From contig JAWVZY010000010.1 of the NCBI GenBank assembly GCA_033721955.1, forward strand, positions 1 to 22,791: a DNA stretch of 22,791 nt, read 5' to 3'. Origin of the DNA: JAWVZY01 sp033721955 (GTDB taxonomy: Bacteria > Patescibacteriota > Minisyncoccia > Spechtbacterales > 2-12-FULL-38-22). Below are positions 12,991-18,934 of the stretch, in pieces (position 1 is the first letter of the stretch; each line of letters begins with the position of its first letter). The position numbers and the translations under genes are program-made. The notes under the pieces are model-generated. The model was not told the DNA's origin. It did not search any database and saw only the letters and a program-made list of their open reading frames with translations.

Positions 12991-14481
12991 CTACTTAAGT
13001 TTTTCCTTAAGTAATTCAGTAGCTACTTGAGGGTTGGCAGAACCCCGGCTCTTTGCCATAACCTGACCCACAAGAAATTTTAACGCGCTCTCCTCTCCCC
13101 CCCTGTAATCATTTACCGCCTTTTCTTGTTCAGCTATTACCTCATCTACTATCTTTTCTACAGCGCCCTCATCACTAACCTGTTTGAGGCCTTTATCTTC
13201 TACAATTTGCGAAGGATCTTTACCTGTTTCAAACATCTCCTCTAAAACCTCCCGAGCAGCCGAAGAAGATAATTCATCTGCAGCTATCATGGAAATGAGT
13301 TCTCCAAAATTTTCTGCGGTCAATTTAAGTTTACTCAGGGGCAACTCACTTTCGCTAAGCAGAGTACGTAAATTCTTAATTATATAATTTGTTGTAAGTT
13401 GCACCAATTTATCTTCATCCTTTAAATTTTTATCCTTACCCCAGCGCTTTGCCTCAGAAACCGCTCCCTCATAAAAATCGGCGAGCTCATGCTCATCTAT
13501 AAAGATATCGGCCGTTTTTCTATCCATTTCATATTGTTCCATAAATCGGTTTCGCTTGGCCTGGGGGAGCTCAGGCAGGGAGGCCTTTATTGTATCCAGA
13601 TCAAATCCATACTCTTTAGATAAAATTACAGGAGGAATGTCGGGTTCGGGAAAATACCTGTAATCATGCGCTTCTTCTTTGCTGCGCTGGGCAAAAGTTT
13701 TTTGTTTTGCCTCATCCCAGCCGCGAGTTTGTTGTTTAACTTTTTTACCTTCATCTAAAAGCTCGCTTTGGCGCTTTATCTCATAAGCTGTAGCATCTTC
13801 TACAACTCGCAAAGAGTTTAAATTTTTAAGCTCAACTTTTGTGCCAAGTTCATCGGCGCCTTCGGGAGCAAGAGAAATATTAACTTCTACACGCATTTGC
13901 CCCTTTTCCATATCAGCATCAGAAGCGCCAAGATAGCGCAAAATAAGACGCAGTTCGCGGGCGAACTTACGGGCTTCTTCTGCACTATTTAGTACCGGCT
14001 TTGTTACAAGCTCCATGAGGGGAAGACCCGCGCGATTAAAATCTACAAGAGAATTCTTGCCGTCTTCAGAATGCACGAGACGTCCGGTATCTTCTTCTAA
14101 GTGTACGCGCTCTATATCAATACGCTTAAATTCTTCTCCATGTTCACCCGGATGTTCTATATCTATATAACCTCCCTTGCAAAATGGTATATCATATTGA
14201 GATATCTGATAACCTTTAGGCAAATCGGGGTAAAAATAATTTTTGCGGTCAAACTTTGATCTTTTATTAATATCAGAATTCAAGGCAAAGCCAACACGCA
14301 CCATATGCTCTATTGCCTGGCGATTAGGTACAGGCAATGTTCCCGGATGGCCCATGCAAACAGGGCAAATATTTATATTAGGGTGTTCTTCGTTGGGGTC
14401 ATTTAGATCATCGCAGAACATTTTTGTTTTAGTTTTCAACTGCGAGTGTATCTCCAGCCCAATTGTTGGTTTATACTTCAT
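12991..14481 (-). CDS. gatB: Aspartyl/glutamyl-tRNA amidotransferase subunit B
   Basis: GatB is the kinase and tRNA-binding subunit of GatCAB, which converts Glu-tRNA-Gln (and Asp-tRNA-Asn) to the amide. The 496-residue length is typical. Motifs: TIGLEIHSQLKTKTKMFC at the start, CPVCMGHPGTLPVPN (39-53), KNYFYPDLPKGYQISQYD, VHLEEDTGRLVH, DFNRAGLPLMELVTKP and DYRYFPEPDIPP. The C-terminal YqeY-like region ends NPQVATELLKEKLK. gatA and gatC are not in the window. A terminator separates it from folA upstream. A TACTATAGT element ends a few nt before the ATG, so transcription may begin almost at the start codon. Confidence 0.96.
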   Translation of the reverse strand: MKYKPTIGLEIHSQLKTKTKMFCDDLNDPNEEHPNINICPVCMGHPGTLPVPNRQAIEHMVRVGFALNSDINKRSKFDRKNYFYPDLPKGYQISQYDIPFCKGGYIDIEHPGEHGEEFKRIDIERVHLEEDTGRLVHSEDGKNSLVDFNRAGLPLMELVTKPVLNSAEEARKFARELRLILRYLGASDADMEKGQMRVEVNISLAPEGADELGTKVELKNLNSLRVVEDATAYEIKRQSELLDEGKKVKQQTRGWDEAKQKTFAQRSKEEAHDYRYFPEPDIPPVILSKEYGFDLDTIKASLPELPQAKRNRFMEQYEMDRKTADIFIDEHELADFYEGAVSEAKRWGKDKNLKDEDKLVQLTTNYIIKNLRTLLSESELPLSKLKLTAENFGELISMIAADELSSSAAREVLEEMFETGKDPSQIVEDKGLKQVSDEGAVEKIVDEVIAEQEKAVNDYRGGEESALKFLVGQVMAKSRGSANPQVATELLKEKLK

Positions 14482-14486
14482 ACTTA

Positions 14487-14495
14487 ACTATAGTA
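14487..14495 (-). promoter_or_regulatory. -10-like element just before gatB
   Basis: Minus-strand TACTATAGT contains two overlapping -10-like hexamers (TACTAT, 14490-14495; TATAGT, 14487-14492) within 5-8 nt of the ATG. Since a terminator lies just upstream, this is the likely gatB promoter, with little or no leader. No -35 match is seen. Confidence 0.3.
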
Positions 14496-14496
14496 C

Positions 14497-14525
14497 AACA
14501 AAAAACCCCTTATATAAAGGGGTTT
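14497..14525 (-). terminator. Terminator after folA
   Basis: The minus-strand stem AAACCCCTT/AAGGGGTTT with a short AT loop is followed by TTTTTTGTTG. The hairpin begins within the folA stop codon and lies between folA and gatB. Confidence 0.82.
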
Positions 14526-15045
14526 AGGTTCTTTGAAGTGTAAGGAATGTATAAGGATAAGGATTTTCGCTATCGCTATTGTGATGCTCTGAATTAATCA
14601 CTTTCCAATTATCTTTTGAGTAATCGGGAAAAAATGTATCGCCCTCAAAACTATGCTCTATTTTTGTCAGATATATAGAATCGGCTTTATCTAAAAACTG
14701 CTTATAAACATTGCCGCCTCCGGCTACCATTACTTCATCTGAATCAGCTATGCCTTCATCAATGCAACGCTCTGCTTTGGCAAGAGCATCTTCAAGAGAA
14801 GTTGCAACCGCATAAACATCGCTTTTTGATACTAGCTCAGGAGCTCGCGTTAAAACTATGATATATCTGCCCTCTAAGGGGTTGCCAAGGCCTTCATATG
14901 TGTTTCTGCCTATTATAACCGCCTTATGGTGTGTAAGCTCTCTAAAGCGCCTAAGATCGCTTTTCATAGCTCTTCCCCAAGGCATATCGCCCTTATACCC
15001 TATAACGTTGTTTTCAGCTGCTGCTGCAATGAGAGATATTTTCAT
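14524..15045 (-). CDS. folA: Dihydrofolate reductase
   Basis: DHFR reduces the dihydrofolate produced by ThyA back to tetrahydrofolate with NADPH. The 173-residue protein starts MKISLIAAAAENNVIGYKGD and has MPWGRAMKSDLRRF with the substrate-binding acid Asp30. It also has AVIIGRNTYEGLG and the NADPH-binding VMVAGGGNVYKQFL, and YLTKIEHSFEGDTFFPDY. Its ATG overlaps the thyA stop in an ATGA arrangement, so translation is probably coupled. It is the last gene of the thymidylate operon; its stop codon lies within the terminator hairpin. Confidence 0.96.
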   Translation of the reverse strand: MKISLIAAAAENNVIGYKGDMPWGRAMKSDLRRFRELTHHKAVIIGRNTYEGLGNPLEGRYIIVLTRAPELVSKSDVYAVATSLEDALAKAERCIDEGIADSDEVMVAGGGNVYKQFLDKADSIYLTKIEHSFEGDTFFPDYSKDNWKVINSEHHNSDSENPYPYTFLTLQRT

Positions 15046-15938
15046 ACGTTCATTTCCGCGCGTATCGCAGGATGATGTTCATAATCTACGAGTTTTATAT
15101 CTTCGGGCTTAAAATCATCTATATCTGTTATATCGGGATTAAGCCACAATTTAGGAAGTTCCATAGGCTGACGCTCTAATTGCTCCCTAACCTGCTCAAA
15201 ATGATTATGATAAATATGGGCATCGCCTAAGTAATGAATAAATTCTCCGGGCTCATATCCTGTAACCTGAGCCACCATATGCAAAAGCAGTGAGTAAGAA
15301 GCTATGTTGAAGGGCACGCCTAAAAACATATCGCAGCTTCTTTGTTTCATCATTAGATCAAGGTGCCCTGTTGAACGTACAAAAAACTGAAATTCCATAT
15401 GACAAGGCGGTAATGCCATTTGATCTAATTCACCGGGATTCCATGCAGAAACAATATGACGCCTGCTAAAAGGGCTGTTTTTAATTCCTTCAATTACCTC
15501 TTTTAGCTGGTCGATGGTTTTTATTTCAACGCGAAATGAGGGCAGCCTAATGCCTAAAATTTTTCTGGGGACAAGCTTAACGCTTCTCCAGTTTCTCCAC
15601 TGAACACCATATATTCTACCAAGATCGTCTTGACCTCTTCTGTTTGGATTATTTAGCCATTGTTCATTTTCATTTGCATTAGCATCCCAAATTCTAACAC
15701 CAAGCTCTCTAAAATCAGCGGCATTATCTACACCGCGTATAAAACCGATAAGTTCGCCCTTAACTGCGTTAAATGCAAGTTTTTTTGTGGTAAGGGCGGG
15801 GAAGCCCTTGCTCATATCAAAACGCATCCACGCTCCAAAAATAGCCCTCGTGTGGCCGTTTCTAACAGGCCTATCATCGCCGTCCTTCATAATTATATCA
15901 AGCAGATCAAGATATTGTTTTTCGGGATGGTAACTCAT
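15042..15938 (-). CDS. thyA: Thymidylate synthase ThyA
   Basis: ThyA methylates dUMP to dTMP with methylene-THF, leaving dihydrofolate. The 298-residue protein has the paired arginines SRRH (159-161), the nucleophile Cys179 in ALPPCHMEFQF, RSCDMFLGVPFNIASY (200-215) and HYLGDAHIYHNH. It is longer than E. coli ThyA (264), mainly because of a segment around 114-140 (RNWRSVKLVPRKILGIRLPS), a region that varies in the family. AAGGAG lies 7 nt before the ATG, one of few good ribosome binding sites here. The stop overlaps the folA start. The TGA stop at the expected C-terminus supports standard use of UGA. Confidence 0.97.
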   Translation of the reverse strand: MSYHPEKQYLDLLDIIMKDGDDRPVRNGHTRAIFGAWMRFDMSKGFPALTTKKLAFNAVKGELIGFIRGVDNAADFRELGVRIWDANANENEQWLNNPNRRGQDDLGRIYGVQWRNWRSVKLVPRKILGIRLPSFRVEIKTIDQLKEVIEGIKNSPFSRRHIVSAWNPGELDQMALPPCHMEFQFFVRSTGHLDLMMKQRSCDMFLGVPFNIASYSLLLHMVAQVTGYEPGEFIHYLGDAHIYHNHFEQVREQLERQPMELPKLWLNPDITDIDDFKPEDIKLVDYEHHPAIRAEMNV

Positions 15939-16022
15939 TATACATCTCCTTAATTATATAAATAGCTAAATAAATTTTACCCCTTCAGAGGCACATGTGC
16001 AAGTTAAAACATGTAAAAATGC

Positions 16023-16640
16023 CTACTGAGACACTTCTATATTGAGTTTTTGGCGAAGTATGCTTTTAATATCCTCAAATACCTCCTTCTCTTCATTGCT
16101 GCCGTCTATAGGCATAAAATAATCGGTATTATTGGTAAAGGCCTCATATTGCTTTATAACTTCACGCAACTGTTTTTCTTTCTCAAAAAGTTCAAAACTG
16201 TTTCTATCTTTTTTTAATCGCTCCATGGCCTCTTCCACGCTAACCCGCAAATAAATTACGAGGTCCGGCTCAAGAAAATGTTTATTTATTTCTCTAAGCC
16301 ACTCTGTATCTGATATATCCAATGAGCCATATGCAACTGTAGAATAATAGTATCTATCACAAATTACATTAACACCCTTTTCAAGCATGGGTATAATTTC
16401 CTTTTCCAAGTGGTGAGCGCGATCAGCAGTAAATAAAAGCTGTAAACACATTGCAGAACTTGACCAATCACCAGTAAGCCAGCTCCGTATAAGACCTCCT
16501 ATAAGGTAGTTAGTAGGTTCTTTTGTAAAGTGGCTTCTCAGCTTTTGTGATTGCAAAAATTTATGCATTCGAGTTGCCTGTGTTGTAGAACCCGAGCCAT
16601 CTATGCCCTCTACTACTATAAATTTTCCTTTTTTATTCAT
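16023..16640 (-). CDS. tmk: Thymidylate (dTMP) kinase with a lysine-less P-loop
   Basis: Tmk phosphorylates dTMP to dTDP. The 205-residue protein opens with KFIVVEGIDGSGSTTQATRM. It then has FTKEPT, LLFTADRAHH, and the CDRYYYSTVAYGS segment with the Asp-Arg-Tyr motif used to bind dTMP. The P-loop GIDGSGST (12-19) has Ser18 where the canonical Walker A lysine should be. Such lysine-less forms occur in some dTMP kinase lineages, as far as I recall, so this is more likely a variant than a dead enzyme. The gene follows dut by 1 nt and precedes thyA by 84 nt, in the order of the pathway. Confidence 0.92.
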   Translation of the reverse strand: MNKKGKFIVVEGIDGSGSTTQATRMHKFLQSQKLRSHFTKEPTNYLIGGLIRSWLTGDWSSSAMCLQLLFTADRAHHLEKEIIPMLEKGVNVICDRYYYSTVAYGSLDISDTEWLREINKHFLEPDLVIYLRVSVEEAMERLKKDRNSFELFEKEKQLREVIKQYEAFTNNTDYFMPIDGSNEEKEVFEDIKSILRQKLNIEVSQ

Positions 16641-16641
16641 A

Positions 16642-17067
16642 TTATTTTAACCCTGAACTACCGAAGCCATCTTCGCCTCTCTCAGTGATGTCAAACTCCT
16701 CCACTTCTGTTATTTGAGTAGAAACCACCGGCTGAATAAGTAGTTGGGCTATTTTTTCACCTTTTTTTATATGATAACTTTCTTTGCCTAAATTTGTAAG
16801 TGCTATTTTAAGCTCTCCCCTGTAATTAGAATCTATAACGCCTGCAATAGTAGTTATGTGATTTTTTGTAGCAATACCGCTTTTATCCCACACAAGCCCC
16901 GCATAGCCCTTGGGAATTGCTATTTTAATACCCGTTGAGGCCACGAAATATTCTCCCGGCTTAAGTTCGTGATCCACAAATGAAAAAAGATCCATCCCCG
17001 CATCACCCCTATACGCATAACGGGGTAGTTTTGCAGATGGATCCAATTTTTGTACAAATAATTCCAT
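16642..17067 (-). CDS. dut: dUTP diphosphatase, trimeric type
   Basis: Dut hydrolyses dUTP to dUMP, preventing uracil incorporation and supplying ThyA. All five dUTPase motifs are visible in 141 residues: DAGMDLFS (22-29), DKSGIATKN, AGVIDSNYRGE, GEKIAQLLI, and the glycine-rich C-terminal RGEDGFGSSG that closes over the active site. It lies 5 nt after the dCMP deaminase and 1 nt before tmk, so it is clearly cotranscribed. Confidence 0.96.
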   Translation of the reverse strand: MELFVQKLDPSAKLPRYAYRGDAGMDLFSFVDHELKPGEYFVASTGIKIAIPKGYAGLVWDKSGIATKNHITTIAGVIDSNYRGELKIALTNLGKESYHIKKGEKIAQLLIQPVVSTQITEVEEFDITERGEDGFGSSGLK

Positions 17068-17072
17068 AAATA

Positions 17073-17561
17073 TTAGCTTAGAGCGCCTCCGGGGCCCTCA
17101 AGGATTCCCTTCATTTTTTCAAATGTTTTTTCAAAATCAAAGTCCACACGAATAAGTTCCACACCATTATCTTTGGCCAGTTTTTCTATAACATCCTTAC
17201 CTCTTGAATTCCTATATTCTCCAAGGTATTTAATAGTTTTTACTCCAACAGCAATTAACTTATTTGTACAAAGTATGCATGGAGTTCCCAATATATAAGC
17301 GGTAGCATCTTTGAGATCAGAAGTACTATACAAAATAGCGTTGTCTTCCCCGTGTAATGTCCTTATACAATGCCCATCCTCCATAAGGTGTCCTACTTCA
17401 TCGCATTGAGGATTGCCGGGAAGCGAACCGTTATAACCGGCTCCGACTATTCTATTATTCTGCACTAAAAGCGTTGCTGTCTTTAAGCGATCGCAAGTGC
17501 CTCGAGTTGAATAAATATGTGCGAGAGCAAAGAAAAATTCATCCCAATTTGGTCGTTTCAT
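17073..17561 (-). CDS. dCMP deaminase (ComEB-like)
   Basis: It deaminates dCMP to dUMP. The 162-residue protein belongs to the zinc cytidine deaminase fold: HGE (His70, Glu72) supplies the first zinc ligand and the proton shuttle, and PCILC (94-98, Cys95 and Cys98) the other ligands. The upstream GAGYNGSLPG and CIRT just before the HGE are typical of dCMP deaminases. Most homologues have HAE; Gly71 here is a small change. It is the first gene of the thymidylate operon, after the rplK terminator, and its product joins that of dut as substrate for thyA. The symbol comEB or dcd-like names vary, so none is given. Confidence 0.93.
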   Translation of the reverse strand: MKRPNWDEFFFALAHIYSTRGTCDRLKTATLLVQNNRIVGAGYNGSLPGNPQCDEVGHLMEDGHCIRTLHGEDNAILYSTSDLKDATAYILGTPCILCTNKLIAVGVKTIKYLGEYRNSRGKDVIEKLAKDNGVELIRVDFDFEKTFEKMKGILEGPGGALS

Positions 17562-17608
17562 ATTAAAGTATTGAATTAAGTATCTTTTTTAATTTACCAC
17601 ACAGAACT

Positions 17609-17644
17609 AAAACAAAAAAGCCCGTTAACGGGCTTTTTTGTTTT
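17609..17644 (-). terminator. Terminator after rplK
   Basis: A 36-nt perfect palindrome centred at 17626/17627: AAAAGCCCGTT/AACGGGCTTTT with A-rich and T-rich flanks. It lies 12 nt after the rplK stop on the minus strand. The symmetry makes it potentially bidirectional, but only minus-strand genes flank it. Confidence 0.88.
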
Positions 17645-17656
17645 ATAGATCTTTAT

Positions 17657-18085
17657 TTATTTTTTCTCTACATCTATTCCCATGCTTTTTGCAGTACCTT
17701 GAATTATCTTCATTGCTGCATCAACATCATTGGCGCTAAGATCTTCCATTTTTGTTTCAGCTATTTCACGAACCTGTGCTTTTGTAACCTTGCCTGCCTT
17801 TACTCTGGGAACCTCTCCCGAACCCTTCTCCACTCCTGCAGCTTTGCGCAAAAGGTCAGAGGCGGGAGGAGTTTTAAGCTTAAAGTCAAAAGTCCTGTCT
17901 TCATAAATAAACAGCTCAACAGGAATAATATTTCCCTTCTTATCTTTGGTTGCATCATTGAACTTTGTAACAAAGTCCTGAATATTAATGCCGTGGGGAC
18001 CAAGCGCTGTTCCCACGGGAGGTGCGGGAGTAGCAGCACCACCTTGGATTTGAAGTTTTACAACTGATTTTACTTTTTTTGCCAT
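17657..18085 (-). CDS. rplK: 50S ribosomal protein L11
   Basis: L11 binds the GTPase-associated region of 23S rRNA. The 142-residue protein starts MAKKVKSVVKLQIQGGAATP. It has PAPPVGTALGPHGINIQDFV, the N-terminal switch region with conserved prolines, and the RNA-binding C-terminal domain (KTPPASDLLRKAAG, GKVTKAQVREIAETK, AMKIIQGTAKSMGIDV). It follows nusG by 18 nt, the standard secE-nusG-rplK order. In most bacteria rplA (L1) comes next; here a strong terminator does, and the following gene is a dCMP deaminase. Confidence 0.97.
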   Translation of the reverse strand: MAKKVKSVVKLQIQGGAATPAPPVGTALGPHGINIQDFVTKFNDATKDKKGNIIPVELFIYEDRTFDFKLKTPPASDLLRKAAGVEKGSGEVPRVKAGKVTKAQVREIAETKMEDLSANDVDAAMKIIQGTAKSMGIDVEKK

Positions 18086-18103
18086 AATAATTTAATAAAA
18101 ATA

Positions 18104-18649
18104 TTATATCTTTGTTATTTGAAGATAGTCAAGCTCAACCGGTGTTTCTCTCCCAAACATATTTACCAAAACATTTATCTTACCCTTTTCTTCATCAACT
18201 CCTGATACCTTGCCATCAAAATCCTTGAAGGGACCGTCATTAATTTTTACAGCATCACCTTCTTTTACATCTATCTTGTATTTTGGCTCTTCAACTCCCA
18301 TTCTCTTTTGTAGTTCATCGATCTCTGCCTGGCTTATAGGAATAGGTGTGGTACCGGAGCCAACAAAACCTGTAACACGCGGAGTATTTCTAACTACATA
18401 CCATGAATCATCTGTTACTATCATTTCAACCAAAACATAACCGGGATATATTCTTTCTTCCACTACCTTTCTCTTCCCTGAGCGTATTTTTATCTTTTTT
18501 TCTTTGGGCACTATAACATTAAAGATCTTGTCCTGCATGCCCATAGATTCTATTCGCTGAAGCAAATTTTGGCGTACAGCATCTTCATATCCTGAATATG
18601 TATGTATAACGTACCAATTTTTACCCCTTTGTAATTTCTGCTTAGGCAT
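18104..18649 (-). CDS. nusG: Transcription elongation/antitermination factor NusG
   Basis: NusG binds RNA polymerase and links it to Rho or the ribosome. The 181-residue protein has the NGN domain (about 10-115: NWYVIHTYSGYEDAVRQNL, VPKEKK, ERIYPGYVLVEM, WYVVRNTPRVTGFVG). A linker leads to the KOW domain (about 127-181: VKEGDAVKINDGPFKDFDG, NVLVNMFGRETPVELDY). It starts 1 nt after the secE stop. No Shine-Dalgarno is seen; the start is fixed by homology, with about eight basic residues before the NGN domain. Confidence 0.97.
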   Translation of the reverse strand: MPKQKLQRGKNWYVIHTYSGYEDAVRQNLLQRIESMGMQDKIFNVIVPKEKKIKIRSGKRKVVEERIYPGYVLVEMIVTDDSWYVVRNTPRVTGFVGSGTTPIPISQAEIDELQKRMGVEEPKYKIDVKEGDAVKINDGPFKDFDGKVSGVDEEKGKINVLVNMFGRETPVELDYLQITKI

Positions 18650-18650
18650 A

Positions 18651-18851
18651 TTATATAACGTAAGTTAATATTCTTTGGAATAAAACGTCTAAGCCACCCA
18701 AAAATACTCCTGTTACTATCGATACGGCTAAAACGAGTATAGTATAATTTATTACCTCTTTGCGCCCCAGCCAGTTAACTCTTTTCATTTCTATCCTAAC
18801 TTCGCGCAAAAAACGAATAATTTTGAATAAAGGTTTTTTTACAAATTCCAT
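18651..18851 (-). CDS. secE: Preprotein translocase subunit SecE
   Basis: SecE is the small essential subunit of the SecYEG channel. The 66-residue single-span form has the amphipathic FLREVRIEMKRVNWLGRKEV (14-33), with the conserved E-x-K-x-V-x-W pattern. One transmembrane helix follows at about 36-60 (YTILVLAVSIVTGVFLGGLDV). It heads the secE-nusG-rplK operon. The likely promoter abuts the gyrB stop, with the gyrB terminator lying between that promoter and this gene. Confidence 0.93.
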   Translation of the reverse strand: MEFVKKPLFKIIRFLREVRIEMKRVNWLGRKEVINYTILVLAVSIVTGVFLGGLDVLFQRILTYVI

Positions 18852-18865
18852 AAAATTTTTCTTTA

Positions 18866-18890
18866 ATAAAAAGCCCTCGGGGGGCTGATT
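18866..18890 (-). terminator. Terminator hairpin between gyrB and secE
   Basis: Minus-strand AGCCC/GGGCT (18872-18876, 18882-18886) with a GC-rich loop, followed by TTTTATT. It would end gyrB transcripts about 50 nt after the stop. It also lies downstream of the putative secE promoter. Confidence 0.7.
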
Positions 18891-18904
18891 TTGCTAATAC
18901 CCCA

Positions 18905-18934
18905 ATAATAGCAGAAAATATAGTACTCTGTCAA
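18905..18934 (-). promoter_or_regulatory. Promoter for secE-nusG-rplK abutting the gyrB stop
   Basis: On the minus strand, perfect TTGACA (18929-18934) begins at the base after the gyrB stop. It is followed after 18 nt by TATTAT (18905-18910), preceded by TGC, an extended -10. The predicted start is near 18898, so the terminator hairpin would occupy about +13 to +27 of the leader. Confidence 0.55.
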
